From NCBI GenBank assembly GCA_009773055.1, contig WOUW01000013.1:1-38693 (forward strand): 38,693 nt of DNA, read 5' to 3'. Below, in pieces: positions 25,369 to 34,556 of this stretch (position 1 is its first letter; every line of letters starts with the position of its first letter). Both the position numbers and the translations under genes were made by a program. Source of the stretch: Paracoccaceae bacterium. Lineage in GTDB: Bacteria > Pseudomonadota > Alphaproteobacteria > Rhodobacterales > Rhodobacteraceae. The notes below the pieces were generated by a model that worked only from the letters and a program-made list of their open reading frames with translations, ran no database searches and was not told where the DNA came from.

Positions 25369-25434
25369 CCTGCCGGCTGGCGTCAGATCCCACCCCACCC
25401 ACACTCCCTGACACCGGCCGGCGGGCTTTTCTTC
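25369..25434 (+). terminator. long-stem intrinsic terminator
   Basis: CCTGCCGGCTGGCGTCAG (25369-25386) pairs over 18 positions with CTGACACCGGCCGGCGGG (25408-25425), counting three G-U pairs, and CTTTTCTT follows. It sits about 100 nt after the methyltransferase stop and 67 nt before the NDUFS4-like gene. Confidence 0.75.
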
Positions 25435-25501
25435 GCAATCTCGCGCTTGCGCTTTCCTGAAAGCTTCGGAATAACACGGGTCACGCACCGAGGAGCAGCC
25501 C

Positions 25502-25813
25502 ATGCGCGCCCGCATCTATCAGCCCGCCAAGACTGCGATGCAGTCCGGAACCGCCAAGACCCACCTTTGGGTCCTGGAGTTCACCCCGGCCTCGGAGCGG
25601 GAGATTGATCCCCTGATGGGCTGGACGTCGTCATCCGACACGCAGAGCCAGGTCCGGCTGCGGTTCGAAAGCCGCGCGGACGCTGAAGCCTATGCCACCG
25701 AGAAGGGGCTGGAGTTCGACGTGGCCGAGCCGAAGGTCCGTAAAGCCGTGATCCGGCAGCGCGGCTATGGCGAGAACTTCGCGACCGACCGCAAGGGCGC
25801 CTGGACGCATTAA
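25502..25813 (+). CDS. complex I accessory subunit, NDUFS4-like (ETC complex I subunit)
   Basis: This 103-aa protein matches the alphaproteobacterial relative of the mitochondrial 18-kDa subunit NDUFS4. It opens [18 protein letters not shown] and includes [20 protein letters not shown], then [16 protein letters not shown] and [16 protein letters not shown]. It would sit on the peripheral arm of NADH dehydrogenase, where it helps stability. The nuo operon is not nearby. The following GNAT gene begins immediately at its stop (TAAATG). Confidence 0.9.
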   Translation: MRARIYQPAKTAMQSGTAKTHLWVLEFTPASEREIDPLMGWTSSSDTQSQVRLRFESRADAEAYATEKGLEFDVAEPKVRKAVIRQRGYGENFATDRKGAWTH

Positions 25814-26278
25814 ATGACGGTGTCGATTGCCGAAGAGCATCCGCTGACAGCTGACCTGTCGCTGCTGTTCGAACGGCATACGGCGGACATGCATGCCGAC
25901 ACGCCGCCGGAATCGATTCACATGATGGACAAGTCGGCGCTGGCTGCACCTGGCATCCGCTTTTTCGTCCTGCGCGATGATGGCGTACCTCTGGCGATGG
26001 GGGCCTACAAGCGGATCGATGCGACCCATGCCGAGATCAAGTCGATGCATGTCCTGACCGAGGCGCGCGGGCGCGGGCTGTCGAAAGCGATGCTGGAGCA
26101 TCTGGTTGCGGCGGCGCGGGCGGACGGGTTTACGCGACTGAGCCTTGAGACGGGCGTGCAGCCGACCTTTGTTGCGGCACGCGCGTTGTATGAACGGGCG
26201 GGGTTCCTGGACTGCCCGCCCTTCGAAGGATACGGGCCTGACCCGAACTCGGTTTTCATGACGAAGATGCTTGCCTGA
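25814..26278 (+). CDS. GNAT-family N-acetyltransferase
   Basis: This 154-aa protein has the acetyl-CoA motif SMHVLTEARGRGLSKAMLEH (residues about 76-95, with R-G-R-G-L) and a C-terminal VAARALYERAGFLDCPPFEG, typical of the PhnO/YjgM-like branch. The substrate is unknown. It starts directly after the NDUFS4-like gene's stop codon, so the two are presumably cotranscribed. A functional tie is not evident. Confidence 0.85.
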   Translation: MTVSIAEEHPLTADLSLLFERHTADMHADTPPESIHMMDKSALAAPGIRFFVLRDDGVPLAMGAYKRIDATHAEIKSMHVLTEARGRGLSKAMLEHLVAAARADGFTRLSLETGVQPTFVAARALYERAGFLDCPPFEGYGPDPNSVFMTKMLA

Positions 26279-26309
26279 TCCTTTGCCTTGGCCCAAAAGA
26301 ACGCCGTGC

Positions 26310-26386
26310 GGGCTCATAGCTCAACTGGATAGAGCAAGGACCTTCTAAGTCCGAGGTTGGGGGTTCGAGTCCTCCTGGGCCCGCCA
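26310..26386 (+). tRNA. tRNA-Arg (anticodon TCT)
   Basis: This is a 77-nt cloverleaf with encoded CCA. Acceptor GGGCTCA pairs with TGGGCCC, with one T-G pair. The anticodon loop CTTCTAA sits on GGAC/GTCC. The T arm is GGGGG-TTCGAGT-CCTCC. The TCT anticodon reads AGA and AGG codons, which are rare in this GC-rich genome. Confidence 0.95.
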
Positions 26387-26470
26387 CGTCCGCCAGGTTC
26401 ACACCCCCAGACAGGCTGCCGTCCTCGGTGGCATCGAGCCACACTCGGACGGCGTTGCCACGGGATGCGG

Positions 26471-27709
26471 TCAGGTTGGCGTCGAGGGGGCCCCGCCTTC
26501 GAAGCGGTTGCCGTGTCGGTAGTCGCAAGGGGCCTCCTGCATCTGCAGGTGAAGGCCCGTTCCGGTGAAGGGATGAGCGCGCGCGACGTCTTCGTCGAAG
26601 TCGATCCCAAGGCCCGGGCTTTCGGGCGGGATGATGTAGCCGTCCTCCCATTTGATCGAGTTCTTGATGAGCTTTTGGTGAAAGGCCCCGCCAGTCTCGA
26701 TGGTTTCGGCGATCAGAAGGTTCGGGATCGAAGCGGCGAAGTGGACATTGGCGGCCCATTCGACGGGACCCGCATAGAGGTGCGGGGCCATCTCGGCGTT
26801 GAAGATCTCGGCCATGGCGGCGATCTTCTTGGCCTCCCAGATGCCACCAACGCGGCCGAGCGCCGGTTGCAGGATCTTGACGCCGCCGGCCCGAAGAAGC
26901 GTGCCGAATTCGGCCTTGGTGGTCATCCGTTCGCCGGTGGCGAGGGGGACGCGGACGGATCTGGCGACCTCGGCGAATTCCAGCAGGTTGTCGGGCGGGA
27001 TCGGTTCTTCGTACCAGAGCGGGTTGTAGGGTTCGAGTTCGCGGCCCATGCGGATGGCGCCGGGGGTGGTGAACTGGCCGTGGGTGCCAAACAGAAGATC
27101 GACACGGTCGCCGACCGCCGCGCGGATCGCCTTGCAGAATGCGACCGAGCGGGTGATGTCGGACATCGCCGGTTCGTGCCCGCCGCGGATCGTGTAAGGG
27201 CCGGCGGGGTCGAATTTGACGGCGGTGAAGCCCTGGTTCATGAAGCGGACCGCGGCTTCGGCGGCGGCGTCGGGGTCGACCCAGAATGCGGCGGATTCCT
27301 TTCCGGCTTCGGGGTAAAGGTAGGTGTAGCTGCGGATGCGGTCGTTCATCTTGCCGCCGAGGAGCGCGTGGACCGGGCGGTTGCGGGTCTTGCCGAGGAT
27401 GTCCCAGCAGGCGATTTCGAGACCGGAGAACGCGCCCATCACTGTCGGGTCAGGTCGCTGGGTGAAGCCTGACGAATAGGCGCGGCGGAACATCAGCTCG
27501 ATGTTTTCCGGGTTTTCCCCGGCCATGTGGCGTTCGAAGACGTCCTCGATGACGGCTTGCATGGCCTTGGGGCCGACGGTCGAGGCATAGCACTCGCCAT
27601 ACCCCACGATGCCGGTGTCGGTCGTCAGTTTCGGGAAGATCCAGTAGCGCCCACCCCAGCCCGGGAAGGGCGGGGCCACGACGAAGATTTCAAGGTCCTT
27701 GAGTTTCAT
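26471..27709 (-). CDS. mandelate racemase/muconate lactonizing enzyme family protein (enolase superfamily)
   Basis: This is 412 aa from ATG 27709. An N-terminal capping domain is followed by a barrel with the expected sites: TAVKFDPAGP (Lys base), LLFGTHGQFT, WYEEPIPPDN and LATGERMTTK (metal-ligand Glu residues), and EMAPHLYAGPVEWAAN (His). Sugar-acid dehydratases are common in this subgroup, but the substrate cannot be read from sequence. It appears as a single gene. The C-terminal end, after NRFEGGAP, is short; a coding-like frame continues past it toward the tRNA. Confidence 0.85.
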   Translation of the reverse strand: MKLKDLEIFVVAPPFPGWGGRYWIFPKLTTDTGIVGYGECYASTVGPKAMQAVIEDVFERHMAGENPENIELMFRRAYSSGFTQRPDPTVMGAFSGLEIACWDILGKTRNRPVHALLGGKMNDRIRSYTYLYPEAGKESAAFWVDPDAAAEAAVRFMNQGFTAVKFDPAGPYTIRGGHEPAMSDITRSVAFCKAIRAAVGDRVDLLFGTHGQFTTPGAIRMGRELEPYNPLWYEEPIPPDNLLEFAEVARSVRVPLATGERMTTKAEFGTLLRAGGVKILQPALGRVGGIWEAKKIAAMAEIFNAEMAPHLYAGPVEWAANVHFAASIPNLLIAETIETGGAFHQKLIKNSIKWEDGYIIPPESPGLGIDFDEDVARAHPFTGTGLHLQMQEAPCDYRHGNRFEGGAPSTPT

Positions 27710-27955
27710 GGGCCGTCCCCTGTGGCTGGCCGGGGCGGGTGTTTCACACCCCCGCACCCCCGTGGAGTACTTCTTAAATGAGCAAGTTAGGCGGGAAGTC
27801 GGACGCTCAACCTTTCGGGAGCGACGGGATTGTGACGCGATTGGACCACGCGGGGGGCGAGGGTCGAGATGCGTCAAAAGGTTCAGCAATGTGGGATTTC
27901 TGCTAGGCATTCCCTGTCATGGTCGGAAGCCTGGGCCCAGGATGTTCGATCAGTG

Positions 27956-28732
27956 TCAGACATGGCCGATCCGGGCGAGAAAACCGTTCAGTGCTTCGGC
28001 AAAGCGGTCTAGCTGGGTCAGCATGGCAAGATGGGTGCCGCCCCGGATCAGTTGAAAACTCGTGCCCGCCACAAGGTCGGCAAGTTCGCGCTGCACATCG
28101 GGCGGGGTCTTGCGATCGTCGGCTCCGGCCAGAACCAGCGTCGGCAGCTGCAGCGTGGCGGTCGTCTGGTAGAAATCGGCGGTGGCCACTGCGGAGGCGA
28201 AACCGGTCCAGCCCTCCGGGCGGGTGTGGCCGAGCAGGGAGCGGACGGTGGTTCCGTCGGGCAGGTCGCGCCATCGTGGGCCGAGCAGCGCGGCACATTC
28301 GGCATCGAGGTCCGGACCGTGGTCGCGCAGACGGGACAGGCGCGCCTGCCAGACCGACGGGTTGGCGAAGCGGGTCGCGGAGCCGGTCAGGACCATGGCC
28401 CGCACAAGGTCGAGGCGCTTGACCGCCAGCCCCTGCACGATCAGCCCGCCTTCGCCTGCGCCAAGGACTACGGCATCTTTCAGTGCGAAATGGGTCATCA
28501 GCCGTTCGACGTCGCGGATCATCGCACCCATGGCGTATGGCGGCGCGGGCGTGTCGGAGGCTCCGTGTCCGCGGAGGTCCAGCCGCAGGGTGCGGGTGCG
28601 AAGCCGCGGCAGAAGCGCGTCCCAGAGGCGGAGGTCAAGGCCGAGACCGTGGATAAGGATCAGCGGCGGAGCGGTTGCAGGTCCGGTGAGTTCGGCGTTA
28701 AGGCGCAGGTCGTCAAGCCAGACCAAAGTCAC
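27956..28732 (-). CDS. alpha/beta-hydrolase of enol-lactonase (PcaD-like) type lacking the Ser nucleophile
   Basis: This 258-aa alpha/beta-hydrolase fold protein has the oxyanion-region motif ILIHGLGLDLRLW. The nucleophile elbow reads VVLGAGEGGLIVQ, where the usual G-x-S-x-G has Gly in place of Ser. The acid Asp (VLAGADDRKTPP) and the His (RGGTHLAML) remain. Its overall shape resembles 3-oxoadipate enol-lactonase. As written it should lack normal esterase chemistry and may be a non-catalytic or altered enzyme. It overlaps the dehydratase gene by 4 nt, as third gene of an operon. Confidence 0.8.
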   Translation of the reverse strand: MTLVWLDDLRLNAELTGPATAPPLILIHGLGLDLRLWDALLPRLRTRTLRLDLRGHGASDTPAPPYAMGAMIRDVERLMTHFALKDAVVLGAGEGGLIVQGLAVKRLDLVRAMVLTGSATRFANPSVWQARLSRLRDHGPDLDAECAALLGPRWRDLPDGTTVRSLLGHTRPEGWTGFASAVATADFYQTTATLQLPTLVLAGADDRKTPPDVQRELADLVAGTSFQLIRGGTHLAMLTQLDRFAEALNGFLARIGHV

Positions 28733-29697
28733 GCGAAGCAGTCCAGCGCCAAGGCGAAGGTTTCCGGGTCGACATTGCCGCCACTCGCGACTGCGATGAC
28801 GGTGTCGGGCAGGTCATCGGCGAAAAGAGCGGCGGCAAGGGCGACAGCACCGCCGGGTTCGAGCACGATGCGCAGGTGCATGAAGGCCAGCGCCATGGCC
28901 TGCAGGGCCCGGTCGTCGGTGACGACAGCCCCCGGCCCGGCAAGGCGGGAGAGGATCGGGAATGTCAACTCGCCCGGCGAAGGCGTCAGGATCGCGTCGC
29001 AGATCGACCCGGTGGTACTGGCGTTGCGCTCGCGGGTTCCCGAGATCAGCGAGCGGGCCATGTCGTCGAAGTCCTGCGGTTCGGCAGTTCGGACCCGCAG
29101 TCGGGGGGCATGGACTTCGAGAGACAAGGCAACGCCCGACGACAGACCGCCCCCGCCGCAGCAGACGAGCACATCGGCAGCGGTTACCCCGGCCTCGGCG
29201 ACCTGTTCGGCGATTTCCAACCCGACGGTGCCCTGCCCGGCGATCACCTGGGGGTCGTCGTAGGGCTTGATCAGCGTAAGCTCGCGCCCTTCTGCCAGCC
29301 GGGCCCCGAGGGCGTCGCGGTCCTCGGTCGCCCGATCATAAAGCACGACCTCGGCCCCGTAGGCGCGGGTGTTGGCGATTTTGACGGCCGGGGCATTGGA
29401 GGGCATCAGGATCACGCAAGGGGCACCATGGGCTGCGGCCGCATAGGCCACGCCCTGCGCGTGGTTCCCGCTGGAGTAGGCGATCACGCCGCGCGCGCGG
29501 GCATCGGGCGACAGGGCCGACACGGCGGACCAGCCGCCCCGGGCCTTGAAGCTGCCGGTGACTTGCAGGCATTCGGCCTTGACGAAGATCCGGCGCCCGG
29601 CAAGGCGGTCGAGGAGGGGCGCGTTCAGAAGCGGCGTCCGGCGGACGTGGCCGGAGAGGCGGCGGGCGGCGGCCTCGATCAGGGCGATGTCGGTCAT
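28729..29697 (-). CDS. PLP-dependent threonine/serine dehydratase-like enzyme
   Basis: This 322-aa fold-type II PLP enzyme has the Schiff-base Lys at 51 in LQVTGSFKARGGW, the Asn loop YSSGNHAQGVAYAA and the glycine-rich phosphate loop VCCGGGGLSSGVAL. It would deaminate threonine or serine (or a hydroxy-amino-acid relative) in the cytoplasm. No ACT regulatory domain is present, so it is not the biosynthetic IlvA type. It is the middle gene of three that overlap by 4 nt each, between two alpha/beta-hydrolases. Confidence 0.85.
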   Translation of the reverse strand: MTDIALIEAAARRLSGHVRRTPLLNAPLLDRLAGRRIFVKAECLQVTGSFKARGGWSAVSALSPDARARGVIAYSSGNHAQGVAYAAAAHGAPCVILMPSNAPAVKIANTRAYGAEVVLYDRATEDRDALGARLAEGRELTLIKPYDDPQVIAGQGTVGLEIAEQVAEAGVTAADVLVCCGGGGLSSGVALSLEVHAPRLRVRTAEPQDFDDMARSLISGTRERNASTTGSICDAILTPSPGELTFPILSRLAGPGAVVTDDRALQAMALAFMHLRIVLEPGGAVALAAALFADDLPDTVIAVASGGNVDPETFALALDCFA

Positions 29698-30521
29698 GCC
29701 AGGCCCGCAAGGAAGCGGCGGATCAGGTCCAGCGACTGCGGTTCGTCGAGAAACGGGATATGGGCGCGGTCCGGCACTTCGGCAAAATCCATGTCGGGGC
29801 GGCGCAGGCGCATCTTCTGCGCGCAGTCCGCGGTGAGGAGGTCAGAGTTCGCTCCCCGGATCAGCGCCAGCGGCAGGCCGGTGAGCGCGTCGAACAGCGG
29901 CCAGAGGTCGACAGGCGGGCCGTCGAACGCGTCCAGGAAGGCGTCACGCAGCGCGGGGTCATAGGGGATGCGCAACCCCATGGGCGTCTCGATTGACAGC
30001 CTGCGCGCCTCAACCTGCCAGCGCGACATCGGCACGCCGGCAAAGCCCGGGCTTCGCGACAGGATCTCGGCAAAGCCTGTCTGGGTGACGCCTGCCGGGT
30101 CGCGCCCAACATAGTCGACGATCCGGGCAAGGCCCTCGCGGTTGATCTCGGGACCGACATCGTTGAGGCAAAGACCCATCACCCGGTCTCGGGCGGTCGC
30201 GCCAAGCAGCATTCCGATCAGCCCGCCGCGAGAGGTGCCAAGGATCGCGGCCTTCGTCACGCCAAGGTGGTCGAGAAGCGCCAGCGCATCCCGCGCCTCT
30301 TGCGCGACGGTGTAGCTTGCCGCGCCGGTCCAGTCGCTTGTCCCGCGGCCGCGGTAGTCCATCCGGATCAGGCGGACGGGGGGAAGATGCGGAACAAGAT
30401 AGTCGAAATCCGCCATCGAACGGGTCAGACCGGGAAGGCACAACAGCGGCAGCCCATGCCCCGCGTCGCGGTAGGCAAGCATCGCACCGTCTTCGGCAGG
30501 GAAGCGCAGAATCTCGGTCAT
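29694..30521 (-). CDS. alpha/beta-fold hydrolase
   Basis: This is 275 aa from ATG 30521. All parts are present: LLCLPGLTRSMADFDYL (oxyanion loop), the nucleophile elbow AILGTSRGGLIGM (G-T-S-R-G), the acid region RGANSDLLT and the His of PDRAHIPFLDEP. The substrate is unknown. It is first in the minus-strand operon of hydrolase, dehydratase and PcaD-like protein. It is divergent from the ABC exporter gene. Confidence 0.85.
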   Translation of the reverse strand: MTEILRFPAEDGAMLAYRDAGHGLPLLCLPGLTRSMADFDYLVPHLPPVRLIRMDYRGRGTSDWTGAASYTVAQEARDALALLDHLGVTKAAILGTSRGGLIGMLLGATARDRVMGLCLNDVGPEINREGLARIVDYVGRDPAGVTQTGFAEILSRSPGFAGVPMSRWQVEARRLSIETPMGLRIPYDPALRDAFLDAFDGPPVDLWPLFDALTGLPLALIRGANSDLLTADCAQKMRLRRPDMDFAEVPDRAHIPFLDEPQSLDLIRRFLAGLA

Positions 30522-30648
30522 GGCACAAACGTGGCACGGGGCGCAGACGGGGAAAAGACCCCCCGGGGCCTTTTGTGACAGGCGCGGACGCTTGTGGTGC
30601 TGGCCATCGCGGACTACACCCTTGGCCGAAGTCGGAAGAGGCAGGCGC

Positions 30649-32430
30649 ATGTCGGACAGCTCGACGGTCGATGATCGGCCGAAGTCGAAACGGGTTGGAG
30701 CCCTGCGCGGGCTGGTTCCATTCCTTTGGCCCTATCGCGGTCTGGGGCTTCTGGCCCTGCTGGCGCTGATTCTGACAGCTGGGGTCAGCCTTGTCTTGCC
30801 TCTGGCAGTGCGCCGCGTGGTGGACGGGTTCAACAGCGCGAACGCCGCCCTTCTGGACAAGTATTTCGGCGCGGCACTGGCGATTGCGGGGCTGCTCGCG
30901 GTCGGGACCGGGCTGCGCTACTACTTCGTGACGCGGCTGGGCGAGCGCGTGGTGGCCGACATCCGCAAGGCGCTGTTCGACCGGGTGCTGGGCATGTCAC
31001 CAGCCTTCTTTGAACGCATCCTGACAGGCGAGGTGCTGAGCCGCATCACCACCGACACGACGCTGATCCTGTCGGTCATCGGATCGTCCGTATCTGTCGC
31101 GCTGCGCAACGTGCTGATCCTGTTCGGCGGGCTCGTGCTTTTGTTCCTCACTTCGGCCAAGCTGACCGGACTTGTCCTTCTGATCGTGCCGGCGATCATC
31201 GTGCCGATCGTGGTTCTGGGCCGCAAGCTGCGGGTCCTGTCGCGCGAAAACCAAGACTGGATCGCCGCCTCGTCGGGGGCTGCCTCGGAAGCCCTGTCCT
31301 CGGTCCAGACGGTGCAGGCTTTCACGCATGAGAAGGCTACGCGCGGGCAGTTTGCCGAGGTGACCGAGAAGAGCTTCACCTCGGCAAAGACCCGCGTAAA
31401 GACACGGGCCGTGATGACGGTGATCGTGATCTTCCTGACATTCGCAGGGATCGTAGGCGTTCTGTGGGTCGGCGCGCGGGATGTGCGGGCCGAGGTGATG
31501 TCGGTCGGCGCGCTGATCCAGTTCGTGATCTATGCGGTGATGGTTGCGGGCGCTGTAGGGGCGCTGTCGGAAATCTGGGGCGAACTCCAGCGCGCGGCCG
31601 GCGCGACCGAGCGGCTGGTGGAGCTTCTCGGAACGGAAGACACTGTACAGGACCCAGTGCGCCCAGTCGCCCTGCCCAGCCCGGTGCGCGGTGAAATCGC
31701 GTTTCAGGATGTGACCTTCCGCTATCCCGCGCGGCCCGAAGCCAGCGCGCTGAACGGGGTGTCCCTGCACGTCCGCCCCGGTGAGACCGTGGCCCTCGTC
31801 GGGCCGTCGGGGGCGGGCAAGACCACGATCCTGCAGCTCTTGATGCGGTTTTACGATCCGCAGGCAGGGCAGATCACGCTGGACGGGTTGGCCCTGACCG
31901 ACATGGCGCGTGCCGATTTTCGTCAGGCCATTGCGCTGGTGCCGCAGGACCCGGTGATCTTTGCGACCTCGGCGCGTGAAAACATCCGCTTTGGCCGACT
32001 GGATGCGACCGATGCCGAGGTAGAAGCCGCTGCAAGGGCCGCCGCTGCGCATGACTTCCTGACCGGCCTCCCGCAGGGCTATGACAGCTATCTGGGCGAA
32101 CGCGGCGTGATGCTTTCGGGCGGGCAGAAGCAGCGGGTGGCGATTGCGCGAGCGATCTTGCGCGATGCGCCGATCCTTCTGTTGGACGAGGCCACGAGTG
32201 CGCTGGATGCCGAAAGCGAACGTCTGGTGCAGGCTGCGGTCGAGAAGCTGGCCGAGGGACGGTCAACGCTGGTCGTGGCGCACCGGCTGGCAACGGTGAA
32301 GCGTGCCGACCGGATCGTGGTCTTCGATCAGGGGCGGATCGTGGCGCAGGGCACGCATGACCAACTGGTTGCCGAAGACGGGCTTTACGCGCGTCTTGCC
32401 CGCTTGCAGTTCACGGACGGCACCATCTGA
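30649..32430 (+). CDS. ABC half-transporter with fused ATPase (MsbA/LmrA type exporter)
   Basis: This is 593 aa from ATG 30649. An N-terminal membrane domain of six helices (about 20-310) is fused to an ATPase with Walker A GPSGAGKTTILQ, Q-loop LVPQDPVIFATSARENI, signature MLSGGQKQRVAIARAI, Walker B ILLLDEATSALD and His switch VVAHRLATV. The catalytic Glu follows Walker B Asp, so it should be active as a homodimer. Such exporters move lipids or drugs outward; the substrate is unknown. The acyl-CoA synthetase follows after 131 bp. Confidence 0.9.
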   Translation: MSDSSTVDDRPKSKRVGALRGLVPFLWPYRGLGLLALLALILTAGVSLVLPLAVRRVVDGFNSANAALLDKYFGAALAIAGLLAVGTGLRYYFVTRLGERVVADIRKALFDRVLGMSPAFFERILTGEVLSRITTDTTLILSVIGSSVSVALRNVLILFGGLVLLFLTSAKLTGLVLLIVPAIIVPIVVLGRKLRVLSRENQDWIAASSGAASEALSSVQTVQAFTHEKATRGQFAEVTEKSFTSAKTRVKTRAVMTVIVIFLTFAGIVGVLWVGARDVRAEVMSVGALIQFVIYAVMVAGAVGALSEIWGELQRAAGATERLVELLGTEDTVQDPVRPVALPSPVRGEIAFQDVTFRYPARPEASALNGVSLHVRPGETVALVGPSGAGKTTILQLLMRFYDPQAGQITLDGLALTDMARADFRQAIALVPQDPVIFATSARENIRFGRLDATDAEVEAAARAAAAHDFLTGLPQGYDSYLGERGVMLSGGQKQRVAIARAILRDAPILLLDEATSALDAESERLVQAAVEKLAEGRSTLVVAHRLATVKRADRIVVFDQGRIVAQGTHDQLVAEDGLYARLARLQFTDGTI

Positions 32431-32561
32431 CGCAGCGTTCCGGGCCTTTGGTCAGGACAAACCGGCTTCACAAACGCGCGTCGCGCGCCCAATGTTCGAC
32501 GAAAGCCCGCGAGACAACAGCGGGCACGAGCACTATCTTCTACGGGCCTGGGGAGGAACCG

Positions 32562-34454
32562 ATGACGACATTCGCCACCGCTGCGGACCTGCGCGCGATC
32601 GAGGCTGAAATGCCGCTGGCCGATCGGGGCCTGGCCCGGTCGATCTACGAATATCTGACCCGCGCCAAAACCGCGCATGGCGCGCGTCCCGCGATCAGCT
32701 ATCAGCTTTTGTCCGGACCCGAGACCAAGAAGGTCACCCTGACCTGGGCCGGACTGCATGCCCAGGTGACGCAAGCCGCGAACCTGTTCCGCAGCCTTGG
32801 CGTGGGTGAAAAGGATGTCGTGGCTTTCATCCTGCCGAACGCGATGGACACCGCCGTGACCCTTCTGGGCGGGGCTGTCGCCGGGATCGTCAACCCGATC
32901 AATCCGCTGCTGGAACCCGAGAAGATCAGCGCCATCCTGCGCGAGACGGGTGCCAAGGTCGTGGTCACGCTGAAGGCCTTCCCCAAGACCGATCTGGCGC
33001 AGAAAGTCAGCGAGGCGGTGCAGTTTGCGCCTACGGTGAAGACCGTGCTGGAAGTGGACCTTGTGCCCTATCTTTCGGGACTGAAGAAAATCATCGTGCC
33101 CTGGATACGCCCGAAGAACCCGGTCCAGCATACCGCCAACGTCAAGGATTTCCGGACCGAGCTGGCGCGGATGCCCGCCGACAAGCTGACCTTCGCTGAT
33201 CGCACCGAAGACCACGTCGCCGCCTATTTCCACACTGGCGGCACCACCGGCATGCCCAAGGTCGCCCAACACAAGGCCAGCGGCATGATCTACAACGGCT
33301 GGCTTGGGTCGACGCTTCTCTTCAAGCCGACCGACGTGGTGATGTGCCCGCTGCCGATGTTTCACGTCTTCGCCTGCTACCCGATCCTGATGTCGATGAT
33401 CGGATCGGGCGCGCATGTCGTGTTCCCGACCCCGCAGGGCTATCGCGGCGAGGGAGTGTTCGATAACTTCTGGAAGCTGATCGAGCGCTACAAGGTGACC
33501 TACATGATCACCGTCCCGACCGCTCTGGCGGCCCTGATGCAGCGCCCCGTGAACGCCGACATCTCCAGCCTGAAGAACGCCTTCTCGGGCTCATCTCCGC
33601 TGCCGGTCGAGCTGTACAACCGGTTCAAGAAGGAAACCGGGATCGAGATCATCGAGGGCTACGGGCTGACCGAAGCCACCTGCCTTGTGTCGATCAACCC
33701 GCCGGACGGGGTGAAGAAGATCGGGTCGGTCGGACTGATGTTCCCCTATACCCAGGTCCGCATCCTGACCAGCGAGGGGGCTATCGGGTTCCGCGAATGC
33801 GCGGTGGACGAGGTGGGCGAGATCTGCATTTCGAACCCCGGGGTCTATGAAGGATCGACCTATACCGAAGCCGACAAGAACAAGGAGTTGTTCGCGGACG
33901 GGCGCTTTCTGCGCACCGGCGATCTGGGCCGGATCGACGCGGAGGGCTACATCTTTATCACTGGCCGTGCCAAGGACCTGATCATCCGGGGCGGACACAA
34001 CATCGATCCGGCAGTGATCGAGGAAGCCTTGATGGGGCACGAGGCAGTGGGCTTTGTCGGTGCAATCGGTCAGCCCGACGCCCATGCGGGAGAATTGCCC
34101 TGCGCCTATGTTGAACTGGTCAAGGGGGCCTCGGCGACGGTGGATGACCTGATGGCCTTTGCCGCCAAGCACATCCACGAACGCGCGGCGGTGCCCAAGT
34201 ATCTGGAAGTGCTGCCGGAATTGCCCAAGACCGCTGTTGGCAAGGTCTTCAAGCCCGACTTGCGGCGGCTTGCCATCACCCGGACCTACGACGCTGCCCT
34301 GGCCGAAGCCGGGCTGTCAGCCCGGGTGGCGCAAGTGATCGAGGACAAGAAGCGCGGCCTTGTCGCACAGTTGCAGAAGTCCGGCCCGGTCGAAGATGCT
34401 GCCGTTGCCAGCGTTCTGGGCCAGTTCTCGAACCCGTGGGAATGGTCTGCCTGA
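32562..34454 (+). CDS. AMP-dependent acyl-CoA synthetase
   Basis: This is 630 aa from ATG 32562 (GGGAGG upstream). ATP-binding motif AAYFHTGGTTGMPKVAQHKA lies near 225, and EGYGLTEATCLVS is the A5 motif near 370. FLRTGDLGRIDAEGYIFITG and the catalytic Lys of PKTAVGKVFKPDLR near 570 complete the adenylate-forming fold. It would activate a carboxylic acid, probably a fatty acid, as AMP ester and then CoA thioester. A 60-residue C-terminal extension beyond the catalytic Lys is present. The acid chain length cannot be read. Confidence 0.88.
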   Translation: MTTFATAADLRAIEAEMPLADRGLARSIYEYLTRAKTAHGARPAISYQLLSGPETKKVTLTWAGLHAQVTQAANLFRSLGVGEKDVVAFILPNAMDTAVTLLGGAVAGIVNPINPLLEPEKISAILRETGAKVVVTLKAFPKTDLAQKVSEAVQFAPTVKTVLEVDLVPYLSGLKKIIVPWIRPKNPVQHTANVKDFRTELARMPADKLTFADRTEDHVAAYFHTGGTTGMPKVAQHKASGMIYNGWLGSTLLFKPTDVVMCPLPMFHVFACYPILMSMIGSGAHVVFPTPQGYRGEGVFDNFWKLIERYKVTYMITVPTALAALMQRPVNADISSLKNAFSGSSPLPVELYNRFKKETGIEIIEGYGLTEATCLVSINPPDGVKKIGSVGLMFPYTQVRILTSEGAIGFRECAVDEVGEICISNPGVYEGSTYTEADKNKELFADGRFLRTGDLGRIDAEGYIFITGRAKDLIIRGGHNIDPAVIEEALMGHEAVGFVGAIGQPDAHAGELPCAYVELVKGASATVDDLMAFAAKHIHERAAVPKYLEVLPELPKTAVGKVFKPDLRRLAITRTYDAALAEAGLSARVAQVIEDKKRGLVAQLQKSGPVEDAAVASVLGQFSNPWEWSA

Positions 34455-34556
34455 CGCCAAACCCGTGGTGATCCCGCGGGGACTGCAACTTTCATTTGCC
34501 TGAATCGCGCCTTGGGGCGAGAAAGCAGGAACAGGATCGGTCACGGGACAGGCAAG

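Noticed and set aside
26256-26759. minus-strand frame with a GGLEPPTSDLEG product
   Set aside because: This peptide is the well-known false translation of the reverse strand of a tRNA. Only the stretch beyond the tRNA deserves notice.
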